This document shows positions 25,684 to 32,885 of a DNA stretch of 64,000 bases, piece after piece (position 1 is the first letter of the stretch; the number at the start of each line of letters is the position of its first letter). The stretch is from NCBI GenBank assembly GCA_029202985.1, contig CP119316.1, positions 806,001 to 870,000 on the forward strand. Direction: 5' to 3'. This DNA is from Candidatus Andeanibacterium colombiense (GTDB lineage: Bacteria > Pseudomonadota > Alphaproteobacteria > Sphingomonadales > Sphingomonadaceae). The notes beneath the pieces were generated by a model. It made no database searches. It saw only the letters and a list, made by a program, of their open reading frames with translations, and was not told where the DNA came from. The translations under genes and the position numbers were made by a program.

Positions 25684-26715
25684 ATGGCCCGCAAAGCTAC
25701 TCGTGCCGATTATGCGGCACTCGCCCATCCCGAAGACCGCCGCGACGCGTCGCGGCGCGCCAGGGCAGAAGTGGAGTTCGACGAGCAGACCATGCTCGGG
25801 GCGCTGTTCGGGGAATTCGACGCCAATCTGGTCCAGCTTGAGAACCGTCTGGGCGTCTATATCGGGGCGCGCGGCAACCGGGTGCAGATCGAAGGGCCCG
25901 AAGACGCGGTGGCACGCACACGCGAAGTTTTGAAAGGCATGCACCAGCGCCTTCTGCAGGGGCAGGTGCTCGATGCGGGAATGGTCGAATCGCTGATCGC
26001 AATGTCATCCGAACCGACCCTCGAAGGGATCATCTCGGGCGATGCCGAGCGCCCGCCGATCATGATCCGCACGCGCAAGAAAACGATCGTGCCGCGTTCC
26101 GCCGCGCAGGTCGATTATATGCGCGCGCTGGCGAAGGAGGATATCATCTTCGCGCTCGGCCCGGCCGGAACCGGCAAGACCTATATCGCGGTGGCGCAGG
26201 CGGTGAGCCAGCTGATGACCGGCAGCGTCCAGCGCCTGATCCTGTCACGGCCCGCGGTCGAGGCGGGTGAGAAGCTCGGCTTCCTGCCCGGCGACATGAA
26301 GGAAAAGGTCGATCCCTATCTCCGCCCGCTCTACGACGCGCTGCACGATTGCCTTCCCGCCGAACAGGTCGAACGCCGGATCGCCTCGGGCGAGATCGAG
26401 ATCGCGCCGATCGCCTTCATGCGCGGGCGCACGCTGGCCGATGCTTTCGTGATCCTCGACGAAGCGCAGAACACCACGCGCGAGCAGATGAAGATGTTCC
26501 TCACCCGCTTCGGCCAGAACAGCCGGATGGTGGTATGCGGCGACCCGAAGCAGGTCGACATCCCGGGCGGCCCGAAGATGAGCGGGCTCAACGATGCGGT
26601 CGAACGGCTCGAAGGCGTCGAAGGGATCACGGTCTCGCGCTTCACCTCCGGCGACGTGGTGCGTCACCCGATCGTCGGCCGGATCGTCGATGCATACGAA
26701 GGAACCGAGGCCTAG
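25684..26715 (+). CDS. phoH: PhoH family ATPase
   Basis: A 343-residue cytoplasmic P-loop ATPase of the PhoH/YbeZ type. An N-terminal KH-like RNA-binding segment (about 45-85, RLGVYIGARGNRVQIEG) precedes Walker A GPAGTGKT (159-166), PAVEAGEKLGFLPGDMKEKVDPYL and Walker B AFVILDEAQNTT near 256-267. YbeZ works with YbeY in rRNA maturation and ribosome quality control. AAAGGAG immediately upstream supports the ATG at 25684. In most proteobacteria phoH is followed directly by ybeY and corC; here two other genes lie between. Confidence 0.94.
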   Translation: MARKATRADYAALAHPEDRRDASRRARAEVEFDEQTMLGALFGEFDANLVQLENRLGVYIGARGNRVQIEGPEDAVARTREVLKGMHQRLLQGQVLDAGMVESLIAMSSEPTLEGIISGDAERPPIMIRTRKKTIVPRSAAQVDYMRALAKEDIIFALGPAGTGKTYIAVAQAVSQLMTGSVQRLILSRPAVEAGEKLGFLPGDMKEKVDPYLRPLYDALHDCLPAEQVERRIASGEIEIAPIAFMRGRTLADAFVILDEAQNTTREQMKMFLTRFGQNSRMVVCGDPKQVDIPGGPKMSGLNDAVERLEGVEGITVSRFTSGDVVRHPIVGRIVDAYEGTEA

Positions 26716-26737
26716 CCTCCGGGCCGGAAACGAACGC

Positions 26738-27532
26738 ATGATCGAACCGACCATCCTGATCATGGCCGGACAGCGCCTCGGCCAGATCGATGCGCTGGCC
26801 GCCGCTTACGGCATCACGCATAAGTGCCTGGTGCCACTGCTCGGCCGCCCGCTGATCGGCTATGTGTTCGATGCGGTCGACGCCGCCTTTCCCGGGTCGC
26901 GGATCGTCGTCTCGATCAACGACCCGCGCGCGCTGGACGATGAGCCGGAGGCACAGCGGTTCTTCGATACGGGGCGCCTCACCACGGTCGCGTCGGAGCG
27001 CAATCTGCTCGAAAGCACTTTCGCCGCGGTCGAGGGAGCGGACTGGCCGGTGCTCATCACCACCGGCGACAATGTGTTGATGACTCCGGAAGCGCTGCGC
27101 GATTTCCACCGCTTCGCGCTCGATCAACGCGCCGATGCGGCGGCGATGTTCGCGCGCAAGGAAGATATTCTCGCCGCCCACCCCGAAGGTCAGCCGCGCT
27201 TCTGGAAGTTCCGCGACGGCGAATTCTCCGGCTGCAACACCTTCTGGATGAAGGACCGCGCGGCACTGGCGGTGGCCGAGATCTTCCGCGGCGGCGGGCA
27301 GTTCCTCAAGTTTCCCAGGCGCTTCATCGGCGCCTTCGGCCTGTCGAACTTGATCGGCTTTCGCCTGCGCCTGTTCGACACCAACCGCATGCTCGCGCGC
27401 GTGTCGCGCCGCTTCGGGAAGACGGTCAAGGTCCGGGTCGCCGACAGCGGCGAACTGGCGATCGATGTCGATACCCGGTTCAGCCACACCGTCGCCGAAC
27501 GGCTGCTGCGCAAGCGGGGCGTTTCGGGCTGA
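26738..27532 (+). CDS. MobA-like nucleotidyltransferase
   Basis: A 264-residue protein with the nucleotidyltransferase fold of MobA/IspD/GlmU. It differs from the standard start GGxSxRMG: the loop reads LIMAGQRLGQIDALAAAYG, followed by HKCLVPLLGRPLIGYVFDAV (the lysine and PLxGRPLI-type block) and later LITTGDNVLMTP, equivalent to the metal-binding TGDxP, and ELAIDVDTRFS near the end. It starts 22 bases after phoH and is probably co-transcribed. The nucleotide and acceptor cannot be told; roles in cofactor, lipid-head or cell-wall sugar activation are all possible. Confidence 0.75.
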   Translation: MIEPTILIMAGQRLGQIDALAAAYGITHKCLVPLLGRPLIGYVFDAVDAAFPGSRIVVSINDPRALDDEPEAQRFFDTGRLTTVASERNLLESTFAAVEGADWPVLITTGDNVLMTPEALRDFHRFALDQRADAAAMFARKEDILAAHPEGQPRFWKFRDGEFSGCNTFWMKDRAALAVAEIFRGGGQFLKFPRRFIGAFGLSNLIGFRLRLFDTNRMLARVSRRFGKTVKVRVADSGELAIDVDTRFSHTVAERLLRKRGVSG

Positions 27533-27535
27533 GGC

Positions 27536-27918
27536 TCAGCGCTTGCGCGTGGCTGCCTCGACGCTCCAGACGCCGGCGCCCCTGGTCGCCATGAACAGGA
27601 ACAACACGCTGTAGAGCGCGATCTGCTCGCCGCCGTTGACGATCGGATAGAAGCCGTTCGGCGCATGGACCATGAAATAGCCGACCGCGCACATGCCACT
27701 GGCGATGAATGCCGCCGGACGCGCAAACAGGCCGATCGCGATCAACGTGCCGGCAACCAGTTCGATGCAGCCGGCCGCGATCGACATCGGGTTGAGCGCC
27801 ATCGGAAACGGCACCGGGAATGCCAGCAGTTTCTGGAGCCCGTGGCTGAGGAACAGCAATCCGGCCAAAATCCGCAGCAGCGCATAGGCTGGGGCGAGTA
27901 TTTATCGAGAAATCCCAT
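27536..27918 (-). pseudogene. DoxX family membrane protein with N-terminal frameshift
   Basis: The body (27536-27868) encodes a DoxX-type four-helix protein: LAGLLFLSHGLQKLLAFPVP, LVAGTLIAIGLFARPAAFI, MCAVGYFMVHAPNGFYP and a final helix. The family N-terminus MGFLDKYSPQ is present from an ATG at 27918, six bases after GGGAGG, but in another frame. One missing base near 27886-27892 (CCCCAGCCTATG) separates the two; restoring it gives SPQ-A-YALLRILAGLLFLSHG, the expected join. A stop closes the body frame just upstream. So it is either a disrupted gene or a sequence error. The gene lies antisense inside the phoH-ybeY interval. Confidence 0.75.
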
Positions 27919-28030
27919 CGACATCCTCCCATCGTGTCGCGCACGAGCATAGCCGTTTAAGCGCGCAACGCCCGCACGATTTCTGCAGAGGGTTCTCGAC
28001 TCCGCCCGGGACGGACGGCAAGGGAGCCGC

Positions 28031-28516
28031 GTGGATCTCGAAATCGACATCGAAGACTGGCCCGCCGGCGATTGGGACGCGCTGGCCGCGCGCGCGGCCG
28101 AAGCCGCGGCGGCGGTCGCGCCCGAACTCGGCAACCCGCGGCTCTCGGTCAGCCTGCTGTTCACTACGGACGAAGAAATCCACGCGCTCAACCGCGACTG
28201 GCGCGAGAAGGACCAGCCCACCAACGTGCTGTCCTTCCCGATGCTCGATCGCGAGGAATTGCTCGAACTGCGCCGCGAAGGCGCGCCGGAACTGCTCGGT
28301 GACATTGCCCTCGCCCGCCAGACTTGCGCAAGCGAGGCGCAGGAAAAAGGCGTTTCGCTGGCGGATCATGCCGCGCATCTGATCGTCCACGGCCTGCTCC
28401 ATCTGGCGGGTCACGACCATGAAATATCCCCGACGGATGCCGAGGCCATGGAAGCGCTCGAAACAAAGGCGCTTGCGTTGATCGGGATCGCGGACCCATA
28501 TTGGCCCGGGGTTTAG
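28031..28516 (+). CDS. ybeY: Endoribonuclease YbeY
   Basis: A 161-residue metalloprotein needed for 16S rRNA 3'-end maturation and 70S quality control. The zinc site is HLIVHGLLHLAGHDH near 116-130 (three His), preceded by the conserved block LNRDWREKDQPTNVLSFP near 55-72. The start is GTG at 28031 with AAGGGAG upstream. corC begins 17 bases after the stop, and phoH lies upstream past two extra genes, the usual phoH-ybeY-corC neighbourhood. Confidence 0.95.
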   Translation: MDLEIDIEDWPAGDWDALAARAAEAAAAVAPELGNPRLSVSLLFTTDEEIHALNRDWREKDQPTNVLSFPMLDREELLELRREGAPELLGDIALARQTCASEAQEKGVSLADHAAHLIVHGLLHLAGHDHEISPTDAEAMEALETKALALIGIADPYWPGV

Positions 28517-28532
28517 AGAAGGAACTGGCATA

Positions 28533-29468
28533 GTGTCCGACACGGACAAATTGGGCGAATCCGGCAAGGGAGACGCGGACAGTAGCGGCAATCTTTGGGG
28601 GACGATCCGCCGCTTCTTTGATGGCGATAGCGGCGAGACCTCGCTGCGCGAGCAGATCGAGGAAGCGATCGCCGAACACGAGGACGATCAGCAGGACGGT
28701 GCCGGGGAAACCGTCAAGGGCGATCTGTCGCCGGTCGAAGTCACCATGCTGCGCAACCTGCTCCATTTCAGCGAGCACGATGCCGACGACGTCGCGATCC
28801 CGCGCGGCGAGATCATCGCGGTCTCGGCCGAGACCAGCTGGGACGGGATGGTCGCGGTGTTCATCGAACACGGCCATTCGCGCATGCCGGTCTATCGTGA
28901 GACGCTCGACGAAGTGATCGGGATGATCCACATCAAGGACGTCTTCAACATCATCGCCACGGGTGAGACCCCGCCGGCCGACTGGACCGGGCTGATGCGT
29001 CAGCCGCTCTATGTCCCGCAGTCTCGCAATGCGCTCGACCTGCTCGCGGACATGCGGGCCAAGCGGGTCCACCTCGCGGTGGTGGTCGATGAATATTCGG
29101 GCGTCGACGGGATCGTTACGATCGAGGATCTGGTCGAGGAGATCATCGGCGAGATCGAGGACGAGCACGATGAGGAGCCCGAACAGCTGATCGTGCCGCT
29201 GGGCGACGGCATGTGGGATGCCGACGCGCGCGCCGAGCTGGACGATGTGGCCGAAATCATCGGCGACGAACGGATCGCCGAAGTCGAGGAGGCGGTCGAT
29301 ACGCTGGGCGGTCTGGCCTTCGTGCTCGCCGGCCAGGTGCCCGAAGTCGGCACGATCCTCAAGCATCCGAGCGGCTGGTGCCTCGAAGTGACCGCCGCGG
29401 ACGATACCCATGCGACCCGGCTGAGGCTCCATAGCCCGCCGAAGAACCGTGAGGCCGAGGAAGAATAG
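28533..29468 (+). CDS. corC: CorC/HlyC family protein with paired CBS domains
   Basis: A 311-residue protein with an acidic N-terminal stretch, a CBS pair at about 75-200 (IPRGEIIAVSAETSW, HSRMPVYRETLDEVIGMIHIKDVF ... LAVVVDEYSGVDGIVTIEDL) and the CorC_HlyC domain at about 215-300 (VDTLGGLAFVLAGQVPEVG). It lacks the DUF21 membrane domain, so it is the soluble CorC type linked to magnesium/cobalt efflux or, in some species, hemolysin-like activity. GTG start, 17 bases after ybeY. Part of the phoH-ybeY-corC group. Confidence 0.9.
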   Translation: MSDTDKLGESGKGDADSSGNLWGTIRRFFDGDSGETSLREQIEEAIAEHEDDQQDGAGETVKGDLSPVEVTMLRNLLHFSEHDADDVAIPRGEIIAVSAETSWDGMVAVFIEHGHSRMPVYRETLDEVIGMIHIKDVFNIIATGETPPADWTGLMRQPLYVPQSRNALDLLADMRAKRVHLAVVVDEYSGVDGIVTIEDLVEEIIGEIEDEHDEEPEQLIVPLGDGMWDADARAELDDVAEIIGDERIAEVEEAVDTLGGLAFVLAGQVPEVGTILKHPSGWCLEVTAADDTHATRLRLHSPPKNREAEEE

Positions 29469-29561
29469 GTTCGCGCCCAAGCAATCCTTCGCAAATAGCC
29501 ATCTTCGCATTTGCGAAATAAGCGCTCGACACGAACCGCATTTCTGACCAACTACAGGCCG

Positions 29562-30446
29562 ATGGCGACACGTCGCTTACCTCCTCTCCGCGCGCTCGAA
29601 GCTTTCGTGCGCATCGTTCGCATGGGTTCTGCCCGTGCGGCGGCGAGCGAGCTCGGCCTCAGTCCGTCGGCCCTGTCGCGCCGGGTCACCAGCCTCGAGG
29701 ATTTCGTCGGCAAGAAGCTGTTCACCCGCGCCCACCAGGCGATGAAGCTGACCGACGACGGACGCGCGTTCTACGATGCGGTAAACCCGCATCTCGACGC
29801 GCTGGCCCAGGCGATCGAAGGCCAGTCCGAAAACCTCCAGTTGCTGCGGCTCCATCTCGGGGTTTCGCCGCTGTTCGGCAGCCAACGACTGTTCCCGCAT
29901 CTCCCGGCGCTGCGCAAGCTGCACCCGCGGCTGCATATCGACATCGATACCGGGCCCAATTTGATTCCGCGCATCGGCGACACGCTCGACGCGGCGATCA
30001 TCGTCACGTCCGAACCCGACGAAGGCTTCTATTCGATCCGGCTCGATCATAACCGGGTCCACGCGATCTGCAGCCAGCAGTTGGCGGACGAGATCGGCCA
30101 TTCGCCCGATATCGACACGCTCGCCAAGCAGACGTTCCTGATTCACAGCGACCTGCCCGACAGTTTCGCGGCTTGGAAGAACGCGCTCGGTCTCGAAAAA
30201 TTGCAGCCGCAGGCGATCGATCATTACGATTCCGGCCAGCTGATGCTTGAAGCCGCGGCGCAGGGCCTCGGCATCGCGATCATGCATGACGACCACTTCC
30301 GCCGGGCTTCCGACAAAAAGCTCGCGCGGCTGTATGACGTTGACGTGGAGAGCCCCTATTCCTACTGGTTCGTCTGCCGGCCGAAGTCGCTCGAACAACG
30401 CCCGGTAAAGCTGTTCCATGACTGGATGCTGGATATCGGCCTCTAG
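29562..30446 (+). CDS. LysR family transcriptional regulator
   Basis: A 294-residue regulator of the GcvA-like LysR subgroup: winged helix at 1-65 (PPLRALEAFVRIVRMGSARAAASELGLSPSALSRRVTSLEDF) and an effector-binding domain with LRLHLGVSPLFGSQRLFPHLPAL and a C-terminal GLGIAIMHDDHF. The ATG at 29562 opens the conserved N-terminus; an in-frame upstream start adds residues of no family character. It reads alone between corC and the GDT1-type gene, so its target is not obvious from context. Confidence 0.88.
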   Translation: MATRRLPPLRALEAFVRIVRMGSARAAASELGLSPSALSRRVTSLEDFVGKKLFTRAHQAMKLTDDGRAFYDAVNPHLDALAQAIEGQSENLQLLRLHLGVSPLFGSQRLFPHLPALRKLHPRLHIDIDTGPNLIPRIGDTLDAAIIVTSEPDEGFYSIRLDHNRVHAICSQQLADEIGHSPDIDTLAKQTFLIHSDLPDSFAAWKNALGLEKLQPQAIDHYDSGQLMLEAAAQGLGIAIMHDDHFRRASDKKLARLYDVDVESPYSYWFVCRPKSLEQRPVKLFHDWMLDIGL

Positions 30447-30484
30447 TCGCTGCGGGCCACCCAGCCCTTAGAAAGCGTACCCCA

Positions 30485-31045
30485 GTGTTTGAAGCAATCG
30501 CCGCAAGTTTCGCGGTCGTCGCCCTCGCGGAGATCGGCGACAAGACCATGCTGCTCGCCATCGTGCTGGCCGCCCGGTTCCGCAAGCCGCTGCCGATCAT
30601 CGGCGGCATTCTCCTCGCAACCCTGGCCAACCATGCCGTGGCAAGCTTTGCCGGGGCGGAAGCCGCGGCCTGGTTCGACGGCTACTGGTTCCGCATCGCG
30701 GTCGCCCTCGGCTTCATCGCAATGGGCCTGTGGACGCTTGTGCCGGACAAGTTCGAGGAAGACGACAAGCCGAAGGAGCGGTTCGGACCGTTCCTGACCA
30801 CGCTGATCGCGTTCTTTCTGGTCGAGATCGGCGACAAGACCCAGGTCGCCACGATCGCGCTCGGCGCCCGCTATCACGATGTGCTGGCGGTAACCACTGG
30901 CACCACGCTGGGCATGCTGGCCGCGAATGTCCCGGCGGTGCTGCTGGGCGACAAGCTCGTCCAGAAGATCTCGCTCAAATATATCCGCTGGACCGCGGCC
31001 GCGCTGTTCGTCGTTCTGGGCGTGTGGATGCTGACGAGCATCTGA
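30485..31045 (+). CDS. TMEM165/GDT1 (UPF0016) family cation exporter
   Basis: A 186-residue, six-helix membrane protein made of two homologous halves, each with the signature E-x-G-D-K-T: ALAEIGDKTMLLAIVLAARF near residue 15 and FLVEIGDKTQVATIALGARY near 115. Characterised members (yeast Gdt1, cyanobacterial Mnx, Vibrio MneA) move manganese or calcium out of the cytosol. The start is a GTG at 30485. I saw no yybP-ykoY-like manganese riboswitch in the 38-base gap before it. Confidence 0.88.
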   Translation: MFEAIAASFAVVALAEIGDKTMLLAIVLAARFRKPLPIIGGILLATLANHAVASFAGAEAAAWFDGYWFRIAVALGFIAMGLWTLVPDKFEEDDKPKERFGPFLTTLIAFFLVEIGDKTQVATIALGARYHDVLAVTTGTTLGMLAANVPAVLLGDKLVQKISLKYIRWTAAALFVVLGVWMLTSI

Positions 31046-31087
31046 CTTCGGCACGCGGCCCGCTTTGAAAACGGACAAAGTCAATCT

Positions 31088-31101
31088 TTGATCTGGGTCA
31101 A
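31088..31101. promoter_or_regulatory. FNR/FixK-type box upstream of the twin membrane-protein genes
   Basis: TTGAT-CTGG-GTCAA matches the FNR/FixK consensus TTGAT-N4-ATCAA at nine of ten fixed positions. It is centred about 97 bases before the ATG at 31192. No FNR/FixK gene is present in the window. Confidence 0.6.
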
Positions 31102-31191
31102 TGCGGCCGCCCCCGCCTTTCCTGATTGCCTGACCTGAATATCGGGCCGCTTCGCCGTTTGCGCGGATCGGCCAATAGGGAGGCAGCTTGA

Positions 31192-31737
31192 ATGGATTCC
31201 GTCTTAAATTTCCTGTTTCAACTTACCGAACTGATCCGCACAACGCGGCTGGTCGAATTTTCGCTGTGGGTCTCGGACTGGCCCTTCGCGATCTGGCTGC
31301 AGAGCCATTTCTACGCGATTCCGGGCTTCCAGACCGTCCACATCCTCTCGATCGCGATCTTGTTCGCCTCGACCCTGATGCTGAACCTGCGGGTGCTGGG
31401 CGTCTCGGGCAAGGACCAGACGCTCGCGCAGACCTTCAGCCGTTACCAGCCATGGATATGGGGAGCGCTCGTCTGCCTTGTCGCGAGCGGAATCGTACTG
31501 CTGATCAGCGAGCCGGTGCGCAACATGGTCAACTCAGTGTTCTGGCTCAAGATGGGCGCGTTGCTGGTGACCGTCGCGGTCAGCCTGTGGTTCCAGCAAG
31601 CGCTCCGTTCGCGGATGGATCAATGGGACGTGTCGCCTTCGGGCCATGCGTCGATCCGGGTCGGCGCGGTCGCGTTGATCGTATTGTGGCTGGTGGTGAT
31701 GATCGGCGGCCGCTGGATCGCCTACGCACCGAATTGA
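31192..31737 (+). CDS. Four-helix membrane protein of unknown function (first of a pair)
   Basis: A 181-residue protein with an N-terminal cytoplasmic helix and about four membrane spans. The segment SHFYAIPGFQTVHILSIAIL contains a conserved His in the first span; further landmarks are MLNLRVLGVSG and SGIVLLISEPVRNMVNSVFWLKMG, ending GGRWIAYAPN. The layout resembles DUF6644-type proteins and, more loosely, small b-type cytochrome or copper-resistance membrane domains. It is 11 bases upstream of a related gene. An FNR-type box precedes it, so expression under low oxygen is plausible. I cannot assign a biochemical role. Confidence 0.75.
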   Translation: MDSVLNFLFQLTELIRTTRLVEFSLWVSDWPFAIWLQSHFYAIPGFQTVHILSIAILFASTLMLNLRVLGVSGKDQTLAQTFSRYQPWIWGALVCLVASGIVLLISEPVRNMVNSVFWLKMGALLVTVAVSLWFQQALRSRMDQWDVSPSGHASIRVGAVALIVLWLVVMIGGRWIAYAPN

Positions 31738-31748
31738 GGGGACCGACA

Positions 31749-32252
31749 ATGCATAGTATCCTGTTCACCAATATCGAGAATGCACCTTTTTCGGCCGCCA
31801 TCGCGAGTTCGGAATGGATGTTCCCCGCGATCGAGACGGTCCACGTCTTCGCGATCGTCACCGTGATCGGCACGATCGCGATCATGGACATGCGGCTGCT
31901 CGGCCTGACGTCCCTGGGCCGCACAGTCCGGGCGATGGAGCGCGACACGATCCCGATCACCTGGATCGGCTTCGCCCTCGCTGTCATTACTGGCGCGCTG
32001 CTGTTCGTCAGCAAGGCGACCAGCTACATGGCCAATCCCTATTTCCTCTGGAAGATGGGCCTGATGATGCTGGCCGGGCTCAATATGGCGATCTTCCACC
32101 GGGTGCTGTCGAAGGACATCGCCGAATGGGATGCGCCCGGGGCCGTGGCGCCGCTGGCGGCGAAGCTCTCGGGGCTGCTCTCGCTCGCGCTGTGGATGGT
32201 GATCCCGTTCTGCGGCCGCGCGATCGGCTTCACCCTAGGGGTCTATTACTGA
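31749..32252 (+). CDS. Four-helix membrane protein of unknown function (second of a pair)
   Basis: A 167-residue protein with the same plan as its upstream neighbour: MFPAIETVHVFAIVTVIGTI aligns with the IPGFQTVHILSIAI segment there, MDMRLLGLTS with LNLRVLGVSG, and NPYFLWKMG with NSVFWLKMG. The shared histidine after (E/Q)T-V is kept. The two therefore arose by tandem duplication or form a hetero-oligomer with related subunits. Eleven bases separate the genes. A perfect hairpin terminator lies nine bases after its stop. Confidence 0.75.
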   Translation: MHSILFTNIENAPFSAAIASSEWMFPAIETVHVFAIVTVIGTIAIMDMRLLGLTSLGRTVRAMERDTIPITWIGFALAVITGALLFVSKATSYMANPYFLWKMGLMMLAGLNMAIFHRVLSKDIAEWDAPGAVAPLAAKLSGLLSLALWMVIPFCGRAIGFTLGVYY

Positions 32253-32260
32253 GCCGAAAC

Positions 32261-32290
32261 AAAAAGGGCGCCCCGCGGGGCGCCCTTCAT
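32261..32290. terminator. Bidirectional hairpin terminator
   Basis: AAGGGCGCCCC and GGGGCGCCCTT (32264-32287) form a perfect 11-bp stem, with an A-run before and TTCATTT after, so it can end transcription both of the twin membrane genes (plus) and of the cyclophilin gene (minus). Confidence 0.88.
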
Positions 32291-32309
32291 TTCGTCCGGT
32301 GCCGGCAGC

Positions 32310-32756
32310 TTAGCTTATGGTCGCCTTGAGGATCTTGCCCGGCTCGCGCGGGGGCTCGCCCTTGGGCAGGGCGTCGACATGCTCCATGCCGCTCTCGACC
32401 TCGCCCCAGGCGGTGTATTGCTTGTCGAGAAAGCGTGCATCGTCGAAGCAGATGAAGAACTGGCTGTTGGCGCTGTTCGGGTTCTGCGAACGGGCCATCG
32501 AGCACACGCCGCGGACATGCGGCACATCGTTGAATTCGGCCGCGAGATCGGGCTTGCTGCTGCCGCCCATGCCGGTCCCGGTCGGATCGCCGCCCTGCGC
32601 CATGAAGCCGTCGATCACGCGGTGGAACACCACGCCGTCATAGAAGCCTTCGTTCGCCAGTTCGGCGATGCGCGCGACGTGGCCGGGCGCCACGTCCGGG
32701 CGCAGCTTGATCACGACGTCGCCGGTCGGAAGCGTAAGGGTAAGTTTTTCAGCCAT
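32310..32756 (-). CDS. Cyclophilin-type peptidyl-prolyl cis-trans isomerase, cytoplasmic
   Basis: A 148-residue single-domain cyclophilin that speeds proline isomerisation in folding proteins. It has no signal peptide (MAEKLTLTLPTGDVVIKL), the catalytic FHRVIDGFMAQGGDPTGTG near 44-62 with the active-site Arg in FHRV, and SQFFICFDDARFLDKQYTAWG near 97-117. AGGAGAG upstream supports the ATG at 32756. It is divergent from mgtE and shares a terminator with the plus-strand genes to its left. Confidence 0.92.
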   Translation of the reverse strand: MAEKLTLTLPTGDVVIKLRPDVAPGHVARIAELANEGFYDGVVFHRVIDGFMAQGGDPTGTGMGGSSKPDLAAEFNDVPHVRGVCSMARSQNPNSANSQFFICFDDARFLDKQYTAWGEVESGMEHVDALPKGEPPREPGKILKATIS

Positions 32757-32885
32757 CGGGCTCTCTCCTGAAAATGTGCGCGCTCGAGCAGCGGCGCGTG
32801 GGCGCGGCAAGAACGCCGCCGATATAGGCATCGCAGGCGATAAGTCGACCCGCGCGGTTGCTTTTGTGCGCTGCGGGAATAAGGG

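Noticed and set aside
30447..30484. Manganese riboswitch before the GDT1-type gene
   Set aside because: The gap is only 38 bases and holds no yybP-ykoY-like structure.
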